A program made the translations under genes and the position numbers. The notes beneath the pieces were generated by a model. That model saw only the letters and a program-made list of their open reading frames with translations. It did no database searches and was not told where the DNA came from. From CAZCWX01 sp964502465 (lineage in GTDB: Bacteria > Desulfobacterota > Binatia > Bin18), in NCBI GenBank assembly GCA_964502465.1, contig CAZCWX010000698.1, positions 1-5,681 on the forward strand: DNA of 5,681 bases, written 5' to 3'. Shown one piece after another: positions 1 to 4,656 of this stretch; the stretch's first letter is position 1; each line of letters starts with the position of its first letter.

Positions 1-735
1 TTGTTCCGGCAACGGGCCGTGTTGGTCGGGGAAGTCGCCGATACCGAAGCGGATCTCAAGTTTATCCAAGAGGATCGTGAACCCGAATTGGAGGAACACG
101 CTCAGGAAAGCCGCGCCGCTCGCCTCCTGGCGCAGCTCGACGATCGAGGGAGACATGAGATCGTTGAAATCGACGCCGCCCTGCGTCGGATTGCCGAGGG
201 CACTTATGGGATCTGTGAAGAGTGCAAGGAGGCAATTGCCGAAGCACGTCTATGGGCGCTTCCCGCCACTCGCTTCTGCGTGGACTGCGCCCGCGAGCAG
301 GAGCAAGCCCCTCTCTTGGCAGCCGAAGAGGCCGTCCAGCATCCCGGTCCCGTCCCTCCAGATCTCAGTTTACTCTCCGATCGAGAACTGGAGAACACCA
401 TTCGCGAGCACGTGCAGGCAGATGGACGAGTGGACATGGAGGAGTTACGCATCGTCTGCCGGCATGGGGTGGTGCACCTGGAAGGAGCGCTGCCAAGTGA
501 GGCAGAGCATAGCATCCTCCGACAAATAATCACGGATATCTTAGGGCTGGAGGAGATCGTCGATCACGTACAAGTGGAAGAACTCTTGTGGGAGCGAGAG
601 GAGCGGACCAAAGCAGTCCTCCCGGCAGAGCGCCTGCCGGGGGGGGAACCCTCGAGCACCGAGGACATTGTGGAAAGTCTAGAGGAAGGGATCGATTACG
701 TGCCGCCGATCAGTCCCACTCCCGAAGAGGAATGA
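1..735 (+). CDS. DksA/TraR-type zinc-finger protein fused to a BON domain (5' end possibly incomplete)
   Basis: The 244-residue frame has two parts. Residues 1-100 resemble the DksA/TraR family: a charged helical segment, then LRRIAEGTYGICEEC, and four cysteines (C72, C75, C93, C96) spaced as CxxC-x17-CxxC, the zinc finger of this family. Residues about 126-195 read as a BON domain (LENTIREHVQADG, then GVVHLEGALPSEAE with the conserved glycines, then I..V..V at the end). An acidic, proline-containing tail follows. DksA-like proteins bind the RNA polymerase secondary channel; BON domains are usually linked to membrane or ligand binding, so joint function here is unknown. The frame opens at base 1 with TTG, and no upstream sequence is available to test a ribosome binding site; the family match starts almost at once, so only a few residues may be missing. 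No signal peptide is visible, suggesting a cytoplasmic protein. Domain calls are firm; the role is inferred. Confidence 0.85.
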   Translation: MFRQRAVLVGEVADTEADLKFIQEDREPELEEHAQESRAARLLAQLDDRGRHEIVEIDAALRRIAEGTYGICEECKEAIAEARLWALPATRFCVDCAREQEQAPLLAAEEAVQHPGPVPPDLSLLSDRELENTIREHVQADGRVDMEELRIVCRHGVVHLEGALPSEAEHSILRQIITDILGLEEIVDHVQVEELLWEREERTKAVLPAERLPGGEPSSTEDIVESLEEGIDYVPPISPTPEEE

Positions 736-805
736 ACAGATATATTGCCAGTCAGTATTCCTACAGTCACTCTTCGAGTTGATTCTCTTCAATGAGGGTC
801 TTTTA

Positions 806-937
806 GAGGGTGTTGAAAAACCTTGTGTTCACCCTTCGACAAGCTCAGGGCGAACGGGTTAGAGATTGAATTTGTTAAAGATTTTCCGTTCGTGCTGAGC
901 CTGTCGAAGCACGAAGACCGACTTCTTAGACACGCTC
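806..937. repeat. Candidate MITE-like palindromic element
   Basis: The ends are imperfect inverted copies: 806-821 (GAGGGTGTTGAAAAAC) and the reverse complement of 922-937 (GAGCGTGTCTAAGAAG) agree at 11 of 16 positions. Inside lies a stronger inverted repeat (834-857 against 886-909). This nested layout, without any transposase gene, resembles a non-autonomous mobile repeat or a REP/BIME-type element. I see no clear target-site duplication, so the outer limits are uncertain. Confidence 0.5.
834..909. repeat. Inverted repeat of the TTCGACAAGCTCAGG family
   Basis: Bases 834-857 and the reverse complement of 886-909 match at 21 of 24 positions, separated by a 28-base AT-rich loop (858-885). The arms begin CTTCGACAAGCTCAGG and CCGTTCGTGCTGAGC. 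As RNA it would fold into a long hairpin. I recall this arm sequence as a very common dispersed intergenic repeat in environmental bacterial genomes. It lacks a U-rich tail, so it is not a typical intrinsic terminator, although it could protect the 3' end of the upstream transcript. Confidence 0.85.
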
Positions 938-951
938 TCGGGTATTCTCAT

Positions 952-993
952 TTTTGCAAGTGCTGGTGGCGATTTGTCCCCACTCTTGCAAAA
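952..993. other. Stem-loop of unknown role
   Basis: TTTTGCAAG (952-960) and CTTGCAAAA (985-993) are perfect 9-base inverted copies. An inner GTGG/CCAC pairing (966-969 with 980-983) can extend the stem around a 10-base loop. The site is just right of the MITE-like repeat and about 100 bases before the CBS gene. It could be a bidirectional terminator-like hairpin (A/T-rich outer stem), an operator dyad or part of the repeat; nothing decides between these. Confidence 0.4.
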
Positions 994-1090
994 GACCCCA
1001 CGGAAGTCATTCAGTTTATTCCACAAACATCCGGCAAGAGAATTGCGTAGGAAAGCCACCAACTCAAACTTTCTGTGAAGGAGGTGTCCT

Positions 1091-1573
1091 ATGTCACTGC
1101 AGCAGTTTTGTAAGCGCCCGGTGGTAACCATCTCGCCGGAGCAGAATACCGTCGAGGCCTGTCAGCTCATGCGAGACCAGCAGGTCGGCTGTCTGGTCGC
1201 TGTGGAAGGTGAGAAGCTCTGCGGGATTCTCACCGACCGCGACATTATGCTAAAGGTTACTGGTGAGAAAAAAGACCCGCAGCAGACCAAGGTGCGGGAG
1301 GTGATGACCGCCAATCCGACCCGTATTGCCGTGCAGAAGAGCCTCCATGACCTGACCTCACTCATGCACTCCCACCATGTACGGCGTGTACCCATCGTAG
1401 ATGGGGGAGACAAAGTCATGGGGATAGCGACGCTGGATGATCTGCTCATTCTCCTAGGGCAGGAGATGGCAGATATCGGTCAAGGTGTCTCCGGCGCGTT
1501 GTTCCGTCAACCCGAGCCTGCCGGGGAGGAAGAAGCTCCCATGCCGTTGCAATGGTTAATGTCCTACTTGTAG
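1091..1573 (+). CDS. Two-CBS-domain protein
   Basis: The 160-residue protein consists almost entirely of a CBS pair (Bateman module). CBS1 covers about residues 5-60 (KRPVVTISPEQNTVEAC, then GILTDRDIMLKV), and CBS2 about 69-126 (VREVMTANPTRIAVQ, HHVRRVPIVD, GIATLDDLLILLG). A 30-residue acidic tail follows. Such stand-alone pairs usually bind adenine nucleotides such as AMP or ATP and act as cytosolic energy or stress sensors; the ligand cannot be read from the sequence. The ATG is set by a near-perfect ribosome binding site, AAGGAGGTG at 1078-1086, four bases before the start. The stop codon TAG touches the ATG of the next gene with no gap, so translational coupling is likely. Confidence 0.9.
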   Translation: MSLQQFCKRPVVTISPEQNTVEACQLMRDQQVGCLVAVEGEKLCGILTDRDIMLKVTGEKKDPQQTKVREVMTANPTRIAVQKSLHDLTSLMHSHHVRRVPIVDGGDKVMGIATLDDLLILLGQEMADIGQGVSGALFRQPEPAGEEEAPMPLQWLMSYL

Positions 1574-2440
1574 ATGCAAAACACGGAGATCGCCCGCCGC
1601 CTCGAAGAGGTGGCGTGGCTACTGAATGAACAAGGGGCCAACCCCTACCGGGTTCAGGCGTACCGTCACGTCGCAGAGACGGTGCGTCGGCTGGATCGGC
1701 CAGTAACGGAGCTTCTGCAGCACGAAGGGACAGAAGGCCTTCGCCGCCTTCCAGGCATTGGCGAGAGCTTGGCCCGCTCGATCCGCGAGCTTGTGCTTAC
1801 CGGCAGGTTGCCGATCCTCGATCGACTGCGGGGCGAGGTTGACCCTGTGTCCCTGCTCGCATCGGTCCCCGGGATCGGTACGGTACTGGCAGAACGGCTG
1901 CACCATGACCTGGGCATTGACACGCTCGAAGAGTTAGAGACGGCAGCTCACGATGGTCGCCTGACAAACATCGCCGGGATTGGGGAGAAGAGGCTCGCCG
2001 GGATCATGGATTCGCTGGCGACGCGGCTTGGGCGCATGCGGGTACCGGTTCGGTTGCCAGCAGCGGCTGAACCTCCAGTGGCAGAACTTCTCGACGTGGA
2101 TCGCGAATATCGTGAGAAAGCGGCGGCAGGACAACTGCGCAGCATTGCTCCGCGGCGTTTCAACCCCAGCGGCGAGGCCTGGCTGCCGGTGCTGCACACT
2201 CAACGCGGTGCGCGACACTATACGGTGTTGTTTTCCAACACGGCACGAGCGCACCAACTGGGCAAAACTCACGACTGGGTGGTGCTCTACTATGACGGCG
2301 GGCGAGGAGAGCAGCAGTGCACAGTGATCACCAGTCAGCGGGGACCGCTCACCGGCAAGCGGATCGTCCGCGGCCGCGAAGGCGAGTGTATCTCGCACTA
2401 CATGCTCACGATGATGAAATCGCCTGGCGCCCCGCCCTAA
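1574..2440 (+). CDS. Helix-hairpin-helix protein with PolX-like N-terminus, no polymerase catalytic domain
   Basis: The 288-residue protein starts like bacterial PolX (DNA polymerase beta family): EIARRLEEVAWLLNEQG, then NPYRVQAYRHVAETVRRL, the 8-kDa-type domain, and three hairpin motifs LPGIGESLA (59-67), VPGIGTVLA (98-106) and IAGIGEKRLA (133-142), which bind DNA backbone without sequence specificity. PolX would continue with a nucleotidyltransferase domain and a PHP exonuclease domain; I find neither the GS motif nor the catalytic aspartates. Instead residues about 192-272 (RRFNPSGEAWLPVLHTQRG, FSNTARAHQLGKTHDWVV, VRGREGEC) form a compact domain that I recall from other stand-alone proteins often misnamed PolX. 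A role in DNA repair or binding is inferred. The ATG follows the CBS stop directly and has no ribosome binding site of its own beyond the CBS coding end, pointing to coupled translation. Confidence 0.8.
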   Translation: MQNTEIARRLEEVAWLLNEQGANPYRVQAYRHVAETVRRLDRPVTELLQHEGTEGLRRLPGIGESLARSIRELVLTGRLPILDRLRGEVDPVSLLASVPGIGTVLAERLHHDLGIDTLEELETAAHDGRLTNIAGIGEKRLAGIMDSLATRLGRMRVPVRLPAAAEPPVAELLDVDREYREKAAAGQLRSIAPRRFNPSGEAWLPVLHTQRGARHYTVLFSNTARAHQLGKTHDWVVLYYDGGRGEQQCTVITSQRGPLTGKRIVRGREGECISHYMLTMMKSPGAPP

Positions 2441-2497
2441 CAGATCGATCAACAGCGAAAGATTTTGCCGCTCGTCCCCCAGCAATGATGAAAAGCT

Positions 2498-2512
2498 GAG
2501 GAGACGCTCCTC
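2498..2512. terminator. Short GC-rich hairpin after the HhH gene (weak terminator candidate)
   Basis: GAGGAG (2498-2503) and CTCCTC (2507-2512) are perfect inverted copies around a 3-base loop, 58 bases after the HhH stop codon and before the ECF promoter. The position fits the end of the CBS-HhH transcript, but no T-tract follows, so factor-independent termination is doubtful. Confidence 0.25.
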
Positions 2513-2543
2513 GAGGTGGGACTCAGATCCTCTTTGATGTGAG

Positions 2544-2578
2544 GGTAACCTCACCCAGGCATTTTTCGTCTGTACCTC
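2544..2578 (+). promoter_or_regulatory. Putative ECF-type promoter of the sigma factor operon (P1)
   Basis: GGTAACC (2544-2550) and CGTCT (2567-2571) are separated by 16 bases, the spacing and sequence style of ECF promoters (AAC-containing -35 and CGTC-type -10). The block GTAACCTC-N14-CGTCTGTACCTCT recurs exactly before the gene at 3643, with the same spacing. Transcription would start near 2577, giving a very short leader before the ATG at 2591. The -35 region also sits inside a perfect dyad, GTGAGG (2539-2544) / CCTCAC (2549-2554), which could be an extra operator. Autoregulation by the sigma factor encoded just downstream is inferred. Confidence 0.75.
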
Positions 2579-2585
2579 TGGAGGG
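2579..2585 (+). promoter_or_regulatory. Ribosome binding site that fixes the sigma factor start
   Basis: TGGAGGG lies six bases (counted from GGAGG) before the ATG at 2591. An in-frame GTG at 2585 overlaps this site and so is unlikely to be the start; ATG 2591 is preferred. Confidence 0.8.
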
Positions 2586-2590
2586 TGATT

Positions 2591-3187
2591 ATGCAAACGG
2601 CACCAGACCTTGCGGCTCTATACGCTGAATGTGGCAGCCGGATTTACAGCTACCTTCGTCGCCTCACCCAAGACGCCGAGGTTGCGCAGGAACTGACCCA
2701 GGAAACTTTCTTGCGCGCCGGAGAACATTTGCACACCTTTCGTGGCGAGGGAGAGGTCTCAAACTGGCTCTATCGCATCGCAACGAACCTGTTTCGTGAC
2801 TACCTGCGTACACACAAGAAAGGCACGATGCAGCTCGCATGGGACAGTGAGGACGATGACGAAGATTCTTTTGCCCAGCTTCCTGATCCAGCACCACCTT
2901 TACCGCAGATCCTGGAACGCCAAGCAGTGACGCAGTGTGTGCGGGACTGTATTGCCGCACTGCCGGCTCCCTACCGGGCCGCTCTTTTGCTGTACGCGGT
3001 CGAAGGCAAGAGCGTAGAAGACAGTGCCGCTATTTTGGGATGCAGCAAGGAAGCGGTGAAGGTACGGCTGCATCGAGCGCGTCATCTGTTCAAATCTTTG
3101 GCTGCCGAACGCTGTGATGTGTCTGCAGAGCGTGGCGGTGACGTGAGCTGTTTACCCAAGGAACCGATCAAGGAGGCGACATCATGA
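2591..3187 (+). CDS. ECF-family RNA polymerase sigma factor
   Basis: This 198-residue protein has the two-domain ECF layout. Region 2 spans about residues 8-74 (ALYAECGSRIYSYLRRL, AQELTQETFLRA, then VSNWLYRIATNLFRDYLR), which contacts core polymerase and the -10 element. An acidic linker (DSEDDDEDSF, about 86-95) follows. Region 4 spans about 116-168 (LPAPYRAALLLYAVEGKSVEDSAAILGCSKEAVKVRLHRAR in pieces), with a helix-turn-helix for the -35 element. A roughly 28-residue tail beyond region 4 carries two cysteines (C175, C187). The ATG at 2591 follows a good ribosome binding site. The stop TGA overlaps the anti-sigma ATG as ATGA, the usual coupled sigma/anti-sigma arrangement. P1 upstream suggests autoregulation, and a matching promoter lies before the AhpD-like gene. 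Family assignment is firm; the inducing signal is inferred to be metalloid or thiol stress from the neighbours. Confidence 0.93.
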   Translation: MQTAPDLAALYAECGSRIYSYLRRLTQDAEVAQELTQETFLRAGEHLHTFRGEGEVSNWLYRIATNLFRDYLRTHKKGTMQLAWDSEDDDEDSFAQLPDPAPPLPQILERQAVTQCVRDCIAALPAPYRAALLLYAVEGKSVEDSAAILGCSKEAVKVRLHRARHLFKSLAAERCDVSAERGGDVSCLPKEPIKEATS

Positions 3188-3423
3188 ACTGCCGAGGCTT
3201 CATCGAATCCATGTTTGAATTTTGTCGCGGGGAACTCGGCCCCAACGAGATGGCGCTACGCCGTGCCCATCTGGCGAGTTGCACCCGCTGCCAGCAGGAA
3301 CTCACAGAGACCGAAGCGTGCTTTGCGATGATGAGGTCGTGTTGTGGGACGGAAAAAATCCCCGAAGGGATGGAGCAGAAGATGCGCGCGATGATGGCGG
3401 GCTGCTGCAGTCCACGGAAGTAG
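3184..3423 (+). CDS. Soluble zinc-binding (zf-HC2/ZAS-type) anti-sigma factor
   Basis: The 79-residue protein has the ZAS zinc motif HLASCTRC (H29-x3-C33-x2-C36) with an N-terminal cysteine (C3) able to be the fourth ligand, as in anti-sigma factors of the RsrA/ChrR type. Such proteins hold their sigma factor inactive until metal or oxidation disturbs the site. There is no membrane segment, so it acts in the cytoplasm. Six further cysteines (C14, C46, C53-C54, C74-C75) include two vicinal pairs (SCCG and GCCS near the C-terminus), more than zinc binding needs; they could sense soft metals or As(III). The start overlaps the sigma stop codon (ATGA) and has AAGGAGG at 3170-3176. The gene for a membrane peptide follows 10 bases later. 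Family call is strong despite the small size; the signal is inferred. Confidence 0.85.
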   Translation: MNCRGFIESMFEFCRGELGPNEMALRRAHLASCTRCQQELTETEACFAMMRSCCGTEKIPEGMEQKMRAMMAGCCSPRK

Positions 3424-3433
3424 GGAGACAATC

Positions 3434-3583
3434 ATGTGCTTTACTGGCTATTGGTGGCTGTTCCCTCTGTTCGGGCTCCTGCTGATGGCGGTGATGATGG
3501 CCCTATGTGTACGCAGAGGATGTTGCCGGATGGCGGGATGTGATGCCAAACACGGCAGTCCTGTAACCTCTTTCTCCTCGTAA
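3434..3583 (+). CDS. Small cysteine-rich single-span membrane protein (49 residues)
   Basis: Read from the ATG at 3434 to TAA at 3581, this frame encodes a short N-terminus (MCFTGYWW), one hydrophobic span (about residues 7-26, rich in L, M, F, V and A), then a basic, cysteine-rich tail CVRRGCCRMAGCDAK with C25, C30-C31 and C36. Positive residues after the span suggest the tail faces the cytoplasm. GGGAG at 3423-3427, overlapping the anti-sigma stop, is a plausible ribosome binding site seven bases before the ATG. It sits 10 bases after the anti-sigma gene, so it is probably in the sigma operon. I do not recognise the family. Because the anti-sigma lacks a membrane anchor, this peptide could tether it or present thiols at the membrane. 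The 3' end of the gene overlaps promoter P2. Confidence 0.7.
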   Translation: MCFTGYWWLFPLFGLLLMAVMMALCVRRGCCRMAGCDAKHGSPVTSFSS

Positions 3584-3597
3584 TCGTCTGTACCTCT
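3562..3597 (+). promoter_or_regulatory. Putative ECF-type promoter of the AhpD-like gene (P2)
   Basis: TGTAACC (3562-3568) and CGTCT (3585-3589) are separated by 16 bases, exactly as in P1. Eight bases at the -35 side (GTAACCTC) and thirteen at the -10 side (CGTCTGTACCTCT) are identical between the two, whereas the 14-base spacer differs, the pattern expected of functional promoter elements. P2 overlaps the last codons and stop of the small membrane protein gene. The predicted leader of about 46 bases contains a small hairpin, ACGCC (3601-3605) / GGCGT (3612-3616), before the ribosome binding site. Confidence 0.75.
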
Positions 3598-3642
3598 TGA
3601 ACGCCTATAGCGGCGTATCTTCAGCATGAGGAGGCTTTCTGC

Positions 3643-4245
3643 ATGGAAGCACGTCTCTCACAGAAAGAGAAAGAATTGGTCGCGGTTGGCGCCTCAGTCG
3701 CCGCCGGCTGTACCCCGTGTACCGAATATCACCTGCAAGAGGTCAAAGCCGCCGGTGCGACGACCGAGGAAATTACCGCTGCTCTCGATGCCGCATTGTG
3801 TGTCAAAGGCAGCACGAGAGGCATCATGGAACAAGTCGCCTACAAGGCATTGGGCCTCGCGAAAGAAGAACAGCCATCGTGTTGCGCCGGGCCGACGAAC
3901 CGTATGAAAGAACTGGTGTCGATTGCCGCCGCCGTGGCGGTCAACTGTCCGACGAATCTGCATAAGCACGTGGAAGCCGGACGTGCGGTCGGGGTGCGAG
4001 ACGACGAGATCCAGCTCGTCGCCGGGTTGGCCAAGCTGATCCGGGGGAAGGCGATGGAGAAGGTCGATGATGCCGCGAAAGTACTCTCCACGGCTGCACC
4101 GGTTCAGGCTGAGGCGTGCTGCGGTCCGAGTGTCACACCGAAGAGTACTCCACAGCCTCAAGCGACGAGCGGGTGCTGTGGTCCAGCCGTGAGCGTGCAG
4201 CCGAGTGCCCAACCTGTGCAAGCGGCAAAAGGCTCATGTTGCTAA
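3643..4245 (+). CDS. Tandem carboxymuconolactone decarboxylase/AhpD-like protein with CC(G)P tail
   Basis: The 200-residue protein carries two CMD/AhpD-like repeats. Repeat 1 (about 8-72) has the redox motif C23-T-P-C26 followed by H30, the CxxCxxxH signature of AhpD-type thiol peroxidases. Repeat 2 (about 87-146) aligns around H109, with C102 at the first cysteine position but N105 at the second, so it looks redox-degenerate. Four vicinal pairs surround these domains: SCCAGP (79-84, linker), ACCGP (158-162), GCCGP (177-181) and the C-terminal GSCC (197-200), joined by Pro/Gln/Ser/Ala-rich flexible segments. Such pairs bind As(III), Sb(III) or other soft metals in ArsD and similar proteins. 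No signal peptide is seen. GAGGAGG at 3628-3634 fixes the ATG. P2 places it in the ECF regulon, and an ArsA gene follows. Peroxidase-type reductase, metalloid chaperone or scavenger are all possible; the fold call is firm, the function inferred. Confidence 0.87.
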   Translation: MEARLSQKEKELVAVGASVAAGCTPCTEYHLQEVKAAGATTEEITAALDAALCVKGSTRGIMEQVAYKALGLAKEEQPSCCAGPTNRMKELVSIAAAVAVNCPTNLHKHVEAGRAVGVRDDEIQLVAGLAKLIRGKAMEKVDDAAKVLSTAAPVQAEACCGPSVTPKSTPQPQATSGCCGPAVSVQPSAQPVQAAKGSCC

Positions 4246-4284
4246 GCGAGCAGAACAGGGGCGTCTCCGAGAGATCCGTCTTTC

Positions 4285-4308
4285 GAGAGTGCGGCGCTCT
4301 TTCTCTTT
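4285..4308 (+). terminator. Weak intrinsic-terminator candidate
   Basis: AGAGT (4286-4290) can pair with GCTCT (4296-4300) around a GCGGC loop, followed by TTCTCTTT. It lies 40 bases after the AhpD-like stop. The stem is short and includes a G-T pair, and the same bases read in frame as part of a universal stress protein remnant, so the signal may be chance. Confidence 0.22.
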
Positions 4309-4320
4309 CATGCCATTCCG

Positions 4321-4647
4321 ATGTTGACTGGGGTGTCTTACCAAGAGGAGATGCTTGTGTTAGCCAGTCCTGGGCTGCAAGCGGAGCGCATTGCAGAAGC
4401 AGAGAAGTATCTGCACGAGCTGGTTGTCAAACATGAGGTGAGCACGGTCACAGTAGCAGTCCGCGCAACCATGGATCATCCAGTGTGGGGAATTTGCCAG
4501 GCGGCTGAGCGTGAGCATGCTGATCTGATTGTCATGGGTTCGCACGGTCGCACGGGGATCGCACACGTATTGCTTGGTAGTGTGGCTGAACGCGTGGTAC
4601 GACATGCGTCCTGCCCAGTCCTCGTTGCTCGGCTTCCGCGGACATAG
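4321..4647 (+). CDS. Universal stress protein, N-terminally truncated
   Basis: The 108 residues from ATG 4321 match the C-terminal two thirds of the UspA family: GLQAERIAEAEKYLHELV, then WGICQAAEREHADLIVMGSHGRTGI, with the nucleotide-binding signature G73-x2-G76-x9-G86-S87, and the closing strand CPVLVARLP. Typical members have about 140-160 residues; the first strand, with its conserved Asp, and first helix are missing here. The same frame is open back to the AhpD-like stop (TAA 4243), and codons just before the ATG read SAALFLFHAIP, which resembles the family's second strand, yet no ATG, GTG or TTG exists there. There is also no ribosome binding site before ATG 4321. This suggests a 5' deletion that left a remnant, perhaps no longer functional; a start at GTG 4357 behind GAGGAG (4345-4350) is another possibility. 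The stop codon overlaps the ribosome binding site of the ArsA gene. Confidence 0.7.
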   Translation: MLTGVSYQEEMLVLASPGLQAERIAEAEKYLHELVVKHEVSTVTVAVRATMDHPVWGICQAAEREHADLIVMGSHGRTGIAHVLLGSVAERVVRHASCPVLVARLPRT

Positions 4648-4653
4648 GAGGAG
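4646..4653 (+). promoter_or_regulatory. Ribosome binding site of the ArsA gene
   Basis: AGGAGGAG overlaps the universal stress protein stop codon (TAG 4645-4647) and ends three bases before ATG 4657. This strong site fixes the ArsA start and implies coupling to, or shared transcription with, the preceding frame. Confidence 0.8.
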
Positions 4654-4656
4654 TGA

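Larger units (their letters stand above)
736..1090. other. Non-coding interval with repeat element and stem-loop
   Basis: No convincing gene lies between the DksA-BON gene and the CBS gene. The short frames here translate the palindromic repeat (giving peptides such as FDKLRANG and FVLSLSKHE) and have no protein-like composition or ribosome binding site. The interval holds a candidate MITE-like repeat (806-937), a second stem-loop (952-993) and, at its right end, the ribosome binding site of the CBS gene (AAGGAGGTG, 1078-1086). I found no convincing sigma-70 promoter. Confidence 0.7.

Noticed and set aside
732..782. A 16-codon frame overlapping the end of the DksA-BON gene (ATGA overlap)
   Set aside because: Too short and compositionally plain (Ser/Tyr-rich) to support as a gene.
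823..1131. Short frames on both strands across the intergenic interval
   Set aside because: They translate the palindromic repeat (FDKLRANG, LRQAQHERK) and have no ribosome binding site or domain; these are typical spurious products of this repeat.
2585..2590. GTG at 2585 as the sigma factor start
   Set aside because: It overlaps the ribosome binding site GGAGGG; ATG 2591 has correct spacing.
1934..2596. A 220-codon minus-strand frame opposite the HhH gene
   Set aside because: It lies antisense to a gene with clear hairpin motifs, and its His/Arg/Ser-rich product shows no family resemblance; a shadow frame caused by GC-rich codon use.
3694..4221. A 175-codon minus-strand frame opposite the AhpD-like gene
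   Set aside because: Antisense to a gene with intact CxxCxxxH and ribosome binding site; no domain seen and Arg/Leu-rich composition.
4254..4281. A third ECF-like promoter (AAC...CCGTCT) before the universal stress protein
   Set aside because: The spacing is three bases longer than in P1 and P2, and neither GTAACC nor CGTCTGTACC is present.
4116..4436. Frameshifted N-terminus of the universal stress protein in another frame (VSERSVFREC)
   Set aside because: Resemblance to the family's first helix is too weak, and the frame lacks the first strand with its conserved Asp.
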